DNA of 64,000 nt, taken from assembly GCA_017979445.1 (NCBI GenBank), contig JADQWC010000458.1, positions 124,001 through 188,000 on the forward strand, read 5' to 3'. Shown here in pieces: positions 22,431 to 33,765 of the stretch. The notes beneath the pieces are model-generated. The model was not told the origin of the DNA. It made no database searches and worked only from the letters and a program-made list of their open reading frames with translations. The translations under genes and the position numbers were made by a program. Position 1 is the stretch's first letter; each line of letters begins with the position of its first letter. This DNA is from Akebia trifoliata (lineage: Eukaryota; Streptophyta; Magnoliopsida; Ranunculales; Lardizabalaceae).

Positions 22431-24059
22431 ATTTTATTTTAAATTATTGCCAATTTGAAGAATCATTATCATTGGCAAATCCTCTCTAGACCTTCCTCCT
22501 AGTATAAAAATACCTTTACAACCCAAATTGCAGGGAAATAACTTACAAATGGAAATTAAAGCTTTCAAAAATCTCTTATATAACAAATACCTGATGCATA
22601 CTATAGGTTTATTCCAATTTGCTTCCATGTCATGAAGGTGACTTCCAACTGTATCACCTATTGTATGAGAACAAGGAAATTCAATTTTGAGTAATTGTAA
22701 CTCATAAAAGACAACATTTTATACCTCGTCCTCCACGACAAACTAAATAGTCTTACATATTAATTCAACTAGAGTGGAAATTTGTTGGTTTTGGCCAGGT
22801 CAAGGTTCAACACATCTTCATAGCTTAAATAAATATATATATATATATATAAGTTAACCGAAGAAACTCCAAGATGAACTTAAACTTACAAAATCACTTG
22901 TTATGTTGGATCAAATTTGTTGTCTTGAATCCCCATAACTCTTTCCATTTGTATTATTCTTTTTTCGGTCTCCTCGACCGTCTTAATGAAACGACTTTTA
23001 CCTATAAAAAAAAACTAAAAAAATCAATTTCTTAAATCAATGGTATGAAAACAAACTAACAATGATCAAGAATATTCTAATAACAAACATTAAGATGAAA
23101 GCTTCTCAAATTAAATCCATGAACTTTGTAAATTTCCAACTGAATAAGGTTAAAAGAAAAACCATAACAATAATGACAAGAACAATGACAATGACAAAAA
23201 TGGTAATTATTATGCCTTGAGTCATTATCTCCATGGTTGTGTAAACACACTATAGTTTCATGGTGCTTCATTTTGGGCCTAACTACATGGGTTCTTTCAA
23301 ACTCAATTAAATTGAAAGAAAGAGAAAAAAAAAAAAAACAAATTAAAGAAAAACTACAACAAAACACATCTAATAAAACCCTAACCTTAATCTTGGTTTC
23401 CCTTCACCCAACAAAACTACTATGAAGTGCACACCATCAACTCAAAATTCCTAAATCATTAATAATAATAAAAATTGAAGAATTTTGTTTATAAAAGCCC
23501 TCACCATTGATGGTCTGAGAAGAAAACTCATGATCTACAACATTTTGGAAAAAAAAATATAAAACAACATCTGTAGTTGTGTATTCTATATGATACACAG
23601 ATTATTGTAGCACAATCATATAGACACGTAGAAAATAATATATGAACCAGCAACACTAAAGAAAATACTTCAAAATCGAGATAATAATGTAGAAACCTAT
23701 CTCCTTCTCGAAATGGAAATGAATAAGGTTTTGTGAGGATTGAGAAGTTACTCGATCTCCTCGGATTTTAGTGTTTGTTCCTTGAGACAAAAATCAAAAT
23801 AAGGTTTGTGAGAAACCCTTAATTAGAGTTTTAGGATTCGTTCATGATCACTTTCTCGATCTCCTTCTAAAGACACCTTCTTGAAATCAAAATCAAAATC
23901 AAATGAGTTCAGGTTTCGTCTCCGAAATCCAAATCAACTGAACTTTAGGGTTCATACCTAATATCCTTCTCAAAACTCCTCTCCTCTAAAATCGAATGAA
24001 TATTAAGTTTTGTCTGATTCGTTCCAAAAGAATGAAATGTTAAATCTCAGCTTTTCAAT
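22431..24059. other. Unassigned AT-rich DNA
   Basis: No recognisable gene. An (AT)n microsatellite lies at about 22832-22852. 23700-24000 has repeated words such as CTCGAAATC and AAAATCAAAATC. It may be the interior of the CACTA-like element that ends at 24175, but no transposase is visible. Short frames at 22434-22628 and 23077-23425 are not convincing. Confidence 0.4.
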
Positions 24060-24175
24060 TTTAAAATCACGATTAGAAATAGTTTCAAAGATATAACGGT
24101 TTAATACCATTTTTAAATAGAAACGACTTAATACCATTTTAAACCTTTGTTCCTATTTCGCCTTTTTCTGTAGTG
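24060..24175 (-). mobile_element. Terminus of a CACTA-type DNA transposon
   Basis: Read on the minus strand from 24175 it begins CACTACAGAAAAAGGCGAAA, the shape of a CACTA terminal inverted repeat. It is followed by two subterminal copies of TAATACCATTTT(T)AAA (inverted at about 24092 and 24130). The element would extend to lower coordinates. The partner terminus was not found; CACTAAAGAAAA at about 23656 is a weak candidate without a matching 3-bp duplication. Confidence 0.4.
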
Positions 24176-24178
24176 TGA

Positions 24179-25711
24179 GTAACAATTTGTTGTTGTACAA
24201 GTTAAAGATGTGTACAATTCTCACAGTTTTGTTGATAGATCAGTTGGAGATCTACATGGTTTTGGTAGTGGAGATCTATATGATTTTGGTGGTGAAGATT
24301 TACATGATAAGGTTGCTATTAACATTGTTATCCTATGTGGAATCGCAAGAGGACTTATACTCTATTTGGAAGTCGTGTGAAGGCCTCAACATGTTGAAGA
24401 CATTCCTAATTTCCAAACTTGGTTGTTTGATTAGAGTTAAAACTCTTTTCGATAGTCAATTCATTCTGAAATTTCAACTGATTCTCTCGACCATCAATAA
24501 GTGAACGAGGATCCATAATAAACACAAGACAACAAATCTTTTCGGCATCCTCTTGGTATTTTTGAAGATTCTTCTCCATTGTCTCTCGTTTGTTTGTAGT
24601 TTCCACTTTTGTCAACTCCAATCAAATCCATCATTAAAGAGCTCAAAGCTTTCTTCTTCGAACTCTTTCCCTTTCAAACCCTCAAATCATCTCCGATCGA
24701 ATCTGCCATTAAAGAGCTCAAACTTTCTCTAGAAGGTATTTTATTTTTCATGTTTTTAGATTCTTTCTGTACGTGTTGTTGCAATCGATTAAGGTCCTTT
24801 GCAAAACAAAGGAAAACTACGTCTTTGTTGCTGCAGATTTTGTGAATCCTTTTGTTTTTGTTGGCTTTCATTTGAATTCTTCATTGTTGTTGTTGTTGAA
24901 GAAGAATTGATGTTCTCTTTCCGATTGTTTTTGCTATTGTTTGTGGTGTTTCTATTGGAGGCAAAGCCATTAACCTTCGAGGTAGAAAAATAGAGTCCCA
25001 TGATTTGGTTTCAAGTTTGAACAAAAAACATCAAAAACGAAATACATAGTTACTAACCATAGATAAGAAGAGAAGAGATAAGATGTTGTGGGAAAGTTGG
25101 AAGCAAACACAAGGAAGAAGATAAGAAAAAGGTGTTGGTCAAAGGTGGGAACTTTTCTCAAGAAATGCATAAGGCGGGGTAGGTGATAAGGTTGTCCAAA
25201 TTAGATATGAGCACTTCACACTATAAACTATTTGAAGCACTTAAAGGCTAACGGCTCCTTAGAGAAACTAATTTTAAATTTAATAATAATAGGATTGGGT
25301 TTGGAAATGTTGTTGGAAAGTACTTTTATAACTTTGATTTGAAAAAAAGAAAGTAGACGAAGGTGCAAAAAGACATAAAAATGTACTTTTTTGACATGAT
25401 TTTTTAATCGACTCTAGAGTTGGCCCATCAATTTTTAGGGTTGAATCACCTTAAAATCAAATTAAATCGAGTTGACTCATTCAAGTGTGAAGTTTAGTTG
25501 AGCTTTAAAGTAGTTATAAACTATGCTAGAAACCAACTCTATCTTCAAAATTTGCTTGGTACAATGAATTAGTAAAATTCATTTTCCCATGACCATATTT
25601 CTGAAGAGTTCATATTGAAAACAAATTCCTCATAATCGAAGAAATCATTAATCAGTTAAAGTAAATTAGATTTCCAACCATTTTGAATATTGTTTGATTA
25701 GGCAGTCAGTG
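24179..25711. other. Unassigned region with small repeats
   Basis: 24246-24310 holds three ~27-bp units of GAGATCTACATGGTTTTGGT. A pair of ~90-bp related segments around CATTAAAGAGCTCAAA lies at about 24630 and 24710. Overlapping short frames on both strands (24406-25001) share no family I recognise. A frame on the minus strand at 24406-24621 is Lys/Glu-rich. I see no convincing gene. The right part flanks the Tat insertion. Confidence 0.4.
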
Positions 25712-25716
25712 GATGG

Positions 25717-27438
25717 TGAAAGCGGCCTCGATCCGTGGGGTGCGCAGATCCGCTTTTGACCCTTGAGGTTTGGGAGTCTCCACCTAGTTATTACGATCTA
25801 GGAGCCGAATACTGACTCTAAATGGATAAAGAAACTAATCTACTAAAGAAAAACTGAATCCGAAGATCATATTACGGGGTTGGAATGTGTTAGGCACCAA
25901 CCCTGCCTGGCCAATGCCGGTCTCTACTTATCCCAAATAAGACTACATTGCTAACAACAAAACCTAGATAGAAAATTAATAGAAATTTTACCTTCGATAC
26001 GCAAAGATCTTATTCCCTCAGATCTAACAAAAACTGCTCCTTGTACCGTACTCCTTACTTCATTCTGTCTCTGGATCTGATTTCTGATCTCTGAAGCAAG
26101 GTATCTCTTTCTTAGATCTGGATTCTTCAAATTTGTTATGGATTTTTGGGTGTTTTTGGAGAACTTATACGTGTTTTTCAAGCTAAAATTGAAGTATGGG
26201 TGTTAGGTAAGGAGTTGGGGCTCTAAAACTAGGGTTTATGGGAGGCTTTTTGACCTACTTCTCTTAAGGTTTATCATTTGATATGAAAATAGGGTGTGAG
26301 GACCCCTATTTATAGATTTTTTTAAGGGTTGATTTAGATAGAATTAGTGTTTAATTAGAATTCTTTTAGTTAAAGTTGTATTTTAGTTAGAATTGTTTTA
26401 GGTAGAGTTGTATTTTAATTAGAATTGTTTTAGGTAAAGTTATATTTTAGTTAGAACTCTATTAAATAGAATTATTATTTAATTGAAACTCTATTAGGAT
26501 TTTGACTTTTGGTCTTATTTGATTGACTTTAAGATTTTGACTTTAGTCTTAATTGATTGACTTTAATATCTTGACTTTAGTCTTGCTTAATTGACTTTAA
26601 TTTTGAATTTAGTCTTACTTGATTGACTTTTAATACATTGACTTTAGTCTTGCTTGGTTGACTTTGATTTTTTGGAAAACCCCCCCTCTATTATATCTTT
26701 AATTCTTTGGACCCCCAAATGGAGGGGTCTTTAAAGAAATATCTTTCGAACCCTCAACAATTTTTCCTGAGAGCCTGATTGATCGATTTTTTTAGTTCAA
26801 ATTTTTAAATTAATTTCATTAATGTTTCACTTTAATTATTTAATATTTTATTTATTAATTTTAAAAATTTTAATTATAAAAATTGTGAAATTACCGTTTT
26901 GCCCCTAGGAGGACTTTTCGCGTTTTAAGTCGGTTTTTGATGTTCTATGATGTTTTAGAAATGATTTTTCATAAGAAATTCAATGGGAATGTTGATTTTT
27001 ATCATTTATGAAATTTTGTGTGTGAAATGGTCGTGAACTTTATGAGGGGCATTTTCGTAATTTTTTCAAATTGGCGAAATGATTTATTTGATTTCGATTT
27101 GTTGTTTTATGTGTTCGAAAGGATTTTCCTAAGTGTAACGTAGGCTATAGGGTTGTTTTGATGTTATAGGTATTTTGGTAATTTGGTCAATTTTTAGTGA
27201 TTTTTATCGTGAAGCTTCTTTTTTGTTTGAAAAATGATGATTTCTATGTTTCTGAGGTCATATTTTCCTAACGTAGCGTGATTTCTAAGGTTTTGTCAGT
27301 TCGAGATACCTCTTCTGGATTTCTGAAATATATCTGGTAACAAAATAAAGTATTGGAATAAACATCCATCATTGGAAATCGTTGCGATCGGGTTGACGAG
27401 TTGATTAATCAGGCGGATGCAAAAATGAGATATCTACA
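25717..27438 (-). repeat. 3' LTR of the Tat/Ogre insertion
   Basis: From TGTAGATATCTC at 27438 to GGCCGCTTTCA at 25717, 1722 bp. Full structure: U3 with tandem repeats (about 26510-26670), TATA box (26314-26307) and U5 hairpin (25878-25902). Confidence 0.9.
26307..26314 (-). promoter_or_regulatory. Candidate TATA box of the 3' LTR
   Basis: TATAAATA on the minus strand, in ATCTATAAATAGGGGTCC. The 5' LTR lacks this segment. Confidence 0.55.
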
Positions 27439-27451
27439 GATGCCCCTCTTT
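27439..27451 (-). other. Polypurine tract
   Basis: AAAGAGGGGCATC on the minus strand, abutting the 3' LTR. Confidence 0.8.
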
Positions 27452-27531
27452 GGTAGAGGATTGAAGCAAACTAGATAGCAAATCTATTTTGGTAGATGGT
27501 GCGATATCCGAATGCCAAAGCTAGTGACAGT

Positions 27532-27968
27532 TCATTTTGCAGCATGATTTAGCAATTCGTCGAGGTGTTCGTATCCTTGAGGATAAAACTGTCCCCGAAC
27601 TAAAAAGTTGTCAGGTCCTTGAGCGAGAGCTCTCACTGACAGTGTCAGATCCTTGAATTTTAGAAAATTCTCCTTGACTGATGTAACAACTGTGCAAGTG
27701 TGTGATTTAAAATCTGTGATAAATTTCAAAGAATTTAAGTTGGAACTGAGTAAAATCTGAGCATAATTTGAGCAAAATCTGAGCATAAATTGAGCATAGA
27801 CTGAACGTAAACTGAGCATAACTGAGCATAATCCAGGATGACCCTTGGCGGCAACTGAGCAAAATCTAAGATAACCCTTGGCGGCATCTGAGCAAAATCC
27901 AAGATAACACTTGGCGACATCTGAGCAAAATCCAAGATAACCCTTGGCGGCAACTGAGCAAAATCCAA
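27532..27968 (-). pseudogene. Open frame through the 3' repeat and pre-LTR block, product unknown
   Basis: Two overlapping minus-strand frames (27968-27735 and 27819-27532). The second ends with RGQFYPQGYEHLDELLNHAAK and a stop shortly before the PPT. The left copy in the window (to 464) ends with RGELYPQGSEHPDELLNQAAK in the same register, and the copy at about 5060-5205 has a similar peptide with one internal stop. I recognise no domain. The agreement could simply reflect recent nucleotide similarity. Confidence 0.3.
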
Positions 27969-27995
27969 GATAACCCTTGGCGGGACCTGAGCAAA
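27826..27995 (-). repeat. 33-bp tandem repeats (11-codon units)
   Basis: Five units with CCTTGGCGGCA...CTGAGCAAAATCCAAG, 33 bp apart (for example CTTGG at 27844 and 27877). On the minus strand each encodes PPRVILDFAQ plus one residue. Homologous to the 34-bp array at 1-190. Confidence 0.85.
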
Positions 27996-28723
27996 ATTGG
28001 CAAAGAAATGAAGGAATTTGAGAAATAATGAATGAATTTGGAGAAGACTAATTAGAATGAATCGGAGAGCGAATAAATGTGGAAGATAATGAATCTGAAA
28101 GAGAAATGATCGATTCCAAGAATGATTGGATCTGGAAAAGAATCTGGGGAATGAATTTAGTCTTACTAAAACCTGAGTTTTTATTTCTTTTGAACCTCAA
28201 GAGTTTTTCGAAAAACTGTTATCAAGAGGGTAACCTTAAGTTTGGAGTTCTTATTATCTTTTAGGATTAACATTGCTCAAAAACAAAATGCCCCTAGTTT
28301 GACAATGAACATGGCCTTGAAAATAATTGAACACATCATGAAAAAAATAAAAAAAAAGCCCCTAGTATAAGGAGGAAAAGTTACATTAAAGAAGAAAGAA
28401 AATGCGCCTTGTATGAAGGTTTGAAATATTTGATTACCACAAGCGCAATAAAGACTCAACTTTTAATTTTGATTAATTTTATTGAAGGTTTGGAGTCAGG
28501 CTCAAGAGAACAAAATTATTTCCTTTCGAGACTCATCATAGAATTCACCCTTATCTCCCTTGGTTCACTTGGGGAAGTAAGAATGTTCAGATCGATCGTA
28601 GACAAGATACTTGTGGTTTCTGAGTCTATTCCTGGTTTAAGCTAAGTATGAATTTGATTATTCGGACTTCTTATGTTTCAGCTCGGACCGCTGTCAGCTT
28701 AGGATTTTCTTCTATTTTTCTTT
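27996..28723 (-). other. Tat/Ogre internal 3' region without recognisable coding
   Basis: Lies between the 33-bp array and the ~55-bp array. Purine-rich near 28000-28150 with ATGAATCTGAAAGAG-like words. Short frames (28079-28264, 28409-28645) are not recognised. Confidence 0.45.
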
Positions 28724-28948
28724 GTTGCTCTAACTTTTGCCTAGATCGTCTTTTAAGGTTTTTAATCTATCGAGCTTGCTCTAGCTTTTGCCTAGATAGT
28801 CTTTTCAAGTTTTCGATCTAGCGAGCTTTTTTTTTTTTTCCTTGGCTCTAATTGTTGCCAAAGTTGTCTTTTAAGATTTTCGAACTTGCGAGCTTGCCTT
28901 AATTTTTGCCTAAGTCGCCCTTTCCGGGTTTGCAACCTAGTAGGCCTT
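28724..28948 (-). repeat. ~50-63 bp tandem repeats, four units
   Basis: Units read GCTCTAACTTTTGCCTAGAT then TCTTTTAAGGTTTT and ATCTAGCGAGCTT. On the minus strand they contain CTAGGTTGAAAACC and GACCTAGG-like words that can pair. Two units of the same repeat are at 3053-3180 on the other strand. T-runs (28829-28841, 28947-28959) separate some units. Confidence 0.7.
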
Positions 28949-29439
28949 TTTTTTTTTTTTTGTCTGAACTTCTGGAGTTGCTGTTTGATCATGCTTTGCT
29001 ATCTTCCTTGACTTTTTGCACGGTACTTAGGAGGACTTTCATGGGTAAGCTTAGGATTGGGTATAAAAAGAAAGGGATTTTGAGGCTCAAAAACCCGAAT
29101 GTCCCTTGTGTGGCATTTTACTTTGAATTTTCTTCCCCATTTTGAAGATATTTCTTTTTCTTTTTTTTTTAGATTTTTTCTTTTGTTGAGGAATTTATTT
29201 TTTTATCTCGATGTGGTCGGGCCTGAAGTAACTTCTCAGGTTGCCTAAGTACCCCAAATTTTTGGGATTAGACCAAAACGTAGTTCGGATTTACCTCCCC
29301 TAGGTTAGGTGATCGGGCTGAGAAAGAAAAAGGCATAATTTTTTTTTAAAAGGCTGCAAAGGGGTTGAGAAAGGATATATTGAACTGGGTAACTGGATAA
29401 TATGAGGATTGATTCGGTTAAAGATGGCCCCCTAAATGT
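28949..29439 (-). other. Tat/Ogre internal region, no clear coding
   Basis: Joins the ~55-bp repeats to the integrase remnant. T-rich with no domain I can read. Several poly-T runs. Confidence 0.4.
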
Positions 29440-30050
29440 AGTACTGTTTGATTTTGTCAAGGTTGGTTGGTTCTAGTAATTCGATTCCATCATGATCTTG
29501 AAGCCTGACAGCTTTTCCTGGTAATATTTCCTTAACAATGAACGGACCCCCCCAATTTGGTTTGAACTTCCCTCTAAGGTCAAAGATAGGTGCCTGATTT
29601 TCTTTGAGTACAAAATCCCCGACTTGTTAGTGACGGGCCTTGATTTTTTTGTCAAACGCACGGACGATTCTTCTTTGATAAGCTTGCCAGTGGTACAAAG
29701 CTCTTAGTCATTTTTCTCCGATCAAGTTTAATTCTTCATACCATTGACAAACCCAATCTTCTTCTAGTAATTAACTTTCCTTGAAGGCCTTGAGATACGT
29801 GATTTCCATTTCAACTGGAAGATTGCTTCCATATCATACACTAGAAAGTAGGGAATAACTTCAATGGAAGACTGTATTGAAGTATGATGTGTCCCTAGTG
29901 TGAATGGTAACTTCTCTAACTAATCCTGGTGTGATTGACACATTTTCTTGATGATTGTTTTGAGATATTTTATTGGCTGCTTCAACATTTCCATTAATCT
30001 AAGGACGGTAGAGAGATAATGTGATGTCGAATCTCGAACTTTGAACACAG
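29440..30050 (-). pseudogene. Integrase remnant of the Tat/Ogre element
   Basis: In broken minus-strand frames one can read, in order, the core C-terminus (LEKLPFTLGTHHTSIQSSIE, then YFLVYDMEAIFQLKWKS), an arginine-rich helix (WQAYQRRIVRAFDKK) and the C-terminal domain (KPNWGGPFIVKEILPGKA, then LQDHDGIELLEPTNLDKI). This is the pattern of Tat/Athila-group integrases (GATPYSLVYGMEA region). A YRP-Q-NG-VEAANK motif carrying the third catalytic residue sits near 30000-29960. The first two aspartates are missing. Not functional. Confidence 0.75.
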
Positions 30051-30189
30051 AGTGATAACCTAAGCTTTAATGTACAACTCATTATCAGAGATCAATACCG
30101 CTTCAACTGTTTCATTAATCTGATAATGGTAATCTATTCTGGGAGCTCTACCATGTTGAGAAGTCTAGTACTGATACATTTTGTAAGAT

Positions 30190-30345
30190 CTTCTTTGATC
30201 TCATTTTATCAATTCAATATCTAATCCGTGTCAGACAACACCCAAGCTTGTACCTAACATATCCTCATAGGCCCATGTGAACAAGTCTTTGAAATTTCTG
30301 AAAAAATTCATTACCCCTTGTGTTCCTCTAGGGATAGGATGGTTT
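30190..30345 (-). pseudogene. Protease-RT linker remnant of the Tat/Ogre element
   Basis: The minus strand encodes FRNFKDLFTWAYEDMLG at about 30307-30257, matching the FAWSYEDMPG segment just upstream of RT in Tat-group pol. It lies within about 250 bases of the integrase remnant, so RT, RNase H and the integrase N-terminus (over 1.5 kb in an intact element) have been deleted. Confidence 0.6.
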
Positions 30346-31739
30346 CTATTTAAATCTCTTTAGGAATTTATTTTTGTTCTGAGGTCAATGACCTTTGCTT
30401 TCTTGAGTCCGACTCTTATCTTCTTGTTCAAGAGAAAAATATATCTTTGAAGCTAGATTATTAGTTAATTCGTTAATGTGCTCGAGGTATTCAAATATTT
30501 TCTTTATCCAATCAAATTCAGAAGGGGCAACAGACACCTCTATAGACTTGACAAATTAACTTGACTCAGTAGAAAAAGAGTAGACTCTATCTAAAGAAAA
30601 TATGACATTGAAAAATTGGACTCGAGCTAACTCAAATAACTCATAAAAACTCAATACAACTACCCACAACGGGCTTGATTAAAACTGAGGACTGAGACAT
30701 TGCTTACAACCAACAGGATTGAGGCACGGTGATCTTCAGGGAACAACTGGGCGATATTGAGAAATTCTTAGGCTATTTCTAACTGCTGACTTGGTACTGA
30801 CATTTATTCTAACTAATCAGACTTACAACCCTAGCTAAACGATGGACGATTGAGCTTAAGTATAAATATAACCTTTAAACCTCATGGAAGGTGAATTTAA
30901 CAAGTTTCAGTGTTACCCCCTTGATAACATTTTAATGAATCCTGAGATTTTATTGAATTCTGTGCACCAATCCATTAAACAATTCATCCATTTAATGATT
31001 ATTTAAAAGGAAAATAATTTTATTGCACTCTTGAAAATTATTGAAAAATTTTGTTTTTATTGAATAATAATTTTCACAAATCTGATTTCAATAATTTTTC
31101 ATGCAAAAATAGATCTTTTGTAAATCATTTTTTTTTAAAATATTTTTCTTCCTCTTCTTTTTTAGGAAAACATTTTCTTTTAGAAATTTTTTTTTGGGAA
31201 AGTATTTCCTTTTGAAAAATCTCACTTCTGGAAAATATTTTTCCTGGAAAATACTTCCATTTTGTAAATCATTTTTCTTCTTTGAAGATGGGTTGGAATC
31301 CGAATTTAGAACAAAATTTAATTTCCATTTGGATTTAAATGGCTCCGCCCATCTTGATTGTTGGCTCGAAATGGACTGAGTCATTATTGTAAAATGATGG
31401 ATTCTTTATTGGGTCGGTGCACCCATTTTAATTTCTAAAAACAAAATTTTTTATTCTTGAGGACAATCATACACTCTGATCTCATCATTCACATCAATCT
31501 CACAGTCTCATAAGGTTTCATTCAATAAACAACTCGGGAACACCCACGATAAGTTCGAGTCGTGACCTATAGGGGAGGTTTCTAGACTCTAAGCTTACTA
31601 TGTTCAATGCATTTTTATCTGGCCACCCTTGCCCAAATACACCTATATACCTCTCGATACGTGGTGACTTGGTTTAATATACCGTATATGTGATAATCTA
31701 AAATCTCAACTCACTTTTCTGAAGTCAAAAACAGCCAGT
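30346..31739 (-). other. Decayed Tat/Ogre interior, low-complexity patch
   Basis: No domain recognised. 31080-31290 is rich in GGAAAATATTTTTCC-like words, producing mirrored short frames on both strands (31088-31384 and 31194-31379) that I regard as artefacts of composition. Confidence 0.45.
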
Positions 31740-32412
31740 TTGATTCCCAGTTGAGAGGTGGAGCACGATGCTGAGCAAGGGCCCACTTAAATACCTCTCG
31801 TCTAGAATAGACGTAGTCTATCCCCCTCGTACAGTAGGGTACAGTGGGGCAGGATCTCGCTTAGGCACTGGTTTTGATCAAGAAGTGCAATTGATGTATT
31901 TGGATTATCTTTTATATACTTATGGGTACGAGTCAAGAGCTGTTGCTTTCATAAATGGTTTGGCATCCCACGAGGGAACCGACCACGTACTAGTACTACG
32001 TTGGCAATCGGGACATGTGACTGTGTGGCTCATAATAGGTCAAAGGCTCAGGTCGCTCCAGCCTGGGTACATCAATATACTTCTCAGAATCACCTGATTA
32101 GACGGTATTGATGCCCCAGTTTAATATACCCTAAGGTACGTGATGGAGTTATGGTTTTCATGAATGACGTCGCATCTACGAAGAGACCGGGTCACGCACT
32201 AGTGCCACGTTGGCTGTATGGGACGTGCAAGAGTGCAAAATAATAAACGTGTATGTGGTGTGTGCAAAACAGGATGGGATGTGCCTGATGCCTTTTTTCA
32301 AACAAATGGGTCCATGGGCCTAATTAAACCATACAAGCAAAGGTCTTATACCACACAGGTAAAGGCATACATTGATCAGAAACATATTCATATGGTTCAA
32401 TTTAAGCTTTAA
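31740..32412 (-). other. Leader block shared with Athila elements, partly duplicated
   Basis: 31796-31905 aligns with the pre-gag leader of both Athila copies (about 16000-16095, and 57890-58010 inverted). It includes the hairpin at 31805-31823 and the words GATCT, then GATCAAGAAGTGCAATTGAT. Inside, 31925-32020 and 32132-32227 are diverged copies of one another (ACTAGTACTACGTTGGC and ACTAGTGCCACGTTGGC), 207 bp apart. Either this Tat element shares leader sequence with Athila or it contains an Athila fragment. The 109-codon frame at 31768-32097 follows from the repeats and is not a gene I recognise. Confidence 0.5.
31805..31823 (-). other. Leader hairpin with three-base loop
   Basis: On the minus strand GGATAGAC, loop TAC, GTCTATTC. 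The stem is identical to the plus Athila copy at 57970-57988, where the loop is TCA. Confidence 0.55.
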
Positions 32413-32784
32413 ATATGCACATCTCCTTCATATATCAATTATGGCAAATCAATCAATGAATATGACATATAATAATTGATCAAGTCCAATCATTGCCATA
32501 GGCACAATTTTCATAATTTTTATGGTCCAATCAATGATCACTTTTGGGTGATCCAAAATAAATCGAGATTCCAATATATGTTATATTGATGATATAATGA
32601 TAATTGTTGAGATGAGAAGCGATGAACCCTCCTTTTTTTTTAATTATAAAAAAAATTAGAAACACATCCCAAAAGAAAATCAAAGAGAAAGATCCTAGTG
32701 CCAAATGAGCTCGCTCTTAGGAACATTAACTGTGTTAACACTAGATAAATTTTGATTTTCTGTGAATTAGGAAAATATAATCTG

Positions 32785-33530
32785 AACTTGCATTGATGAT
32801 ATCTAAAGTTCCCGATAATGAAATTGAGTGAATTCAGATTCTAAATTAATCTACTCGATGGGATCTACGTTTTATTAATAGGTACCCAGACTTAATTCTA
32901 ACTAGAATGTTCTGTAAAAATATTTTAACATTGCTGTCCCAACCTTCATTCAGCAACAATTTCAGATTTACATATTAAACTTGCATCGATGATATCAAAG
33001 GCTCCCGATAATGAAATCGAGTAAATTCAGATTCTAAATTAATCTAATCGATGGGATCTACGTTTTATTAAAGGTGCACAGACCTAATTCTGACTAGAAT
33101 GTTCTATAAAAACGTTTAAACATTGCTGTCCCAACCTTCATTCAGCAACAATTCCAGATTTACATATTGAACTTGCATCGATGATTGCTAAGGCTCCCGA
33201 TAATGAAATTGAGTGAATTCAGATTCTAAATTAATCTAGTCGATGGGATCTATATTTTATTAATAGGTGCCCAGATCTAACTCTAACTAGAATACTCTGT
33301 AAAAACGTTTTAACATTACTGTCCCACCCTTCATTCAGCAACAATTCCAGATTTACATATTGAACTTGCATCGATGATATCTAAGGCTCCCGATAACGAA
33401 ATCGAGTGAATTCAGGTTTTAAATTGATCTACTCGATAGGTTCTACGTTTTATTAAAGGTGCCCAGACCTAATTCTGACTAAAATGTTCTGTAAAAACAT
33501 TTTAACATTGTTGTCCCAACCTTCATCATT
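32785..33530 (-). repeat. 193-bp tandem repeat, four copies
   Basis: AACTTGCAT recurs at 32785, 32978, 33170 and 33363, spacing 192-193 bp; the fourth unit is partial. Units include GATGATAT, CCCGATAATGAAAT, GATGGGATCTACGTTTTATT and TGCTGTCCCAACCTTCATTC. They lie in the leader of the Tat/Ogre insertion. Some flanking half-unit sequence extends to about 32700. Confidence 0.9.
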
Positions 33531-33765
33531 CTATCATTTCCATATGTCAATTGAATCTTTTATTATTTAGGGGTCATCAAAAAGTGACCCTCAATTGGAC
33601 AAAAATACAATACCCAAAATCATCCACAATCAAGTCACAAAAGTAAATAAATAAATCAAATCAAATTAAACTAAATAATTAAAAAAAACTATGTCAACTT
33701 GGCAATGTTCCCATACTTGGGATTTTTCAAGTCTGATCCTCAATAGTCCCCAGTGGAGTTGTCAC
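33531..33765 (-). other. Start of leader of the Tat/Ogre insertion
   Basis: AT-rich, with CATACTTGGGATTTTTCAAG as in the leader at 7141-7165, then the PBS. Confidence 0.6.
33747..33764 (-). other. Primer binding site of the Tat/Ogre insertion
   Basis: TGACAACTCCACTGGGGA, one base after the LTR end. It differs by transitions from TGGCGACTCTGCTGGGGA at 7201-7184. Confidence 0.7.

Noticed and set aside
23646..23670. CACTAAAGAAAATAC as the left end of the CACTA element
   Set aside because: Only about ten bases match the right end and the adjacent 3-bp sequences differ (CAA against TGA).
24406..25001. Overlapping 65-78 codon frames on both strands as a host gene
   Set aside because: No domain, no consistent frame, no splice-compatible extension; composition effect.
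31768..32097. 109-codon frame in the Tat element
   Set aside because: It covers the hairpin and part of a diverged duplication shared with non-coding Athila leaders.
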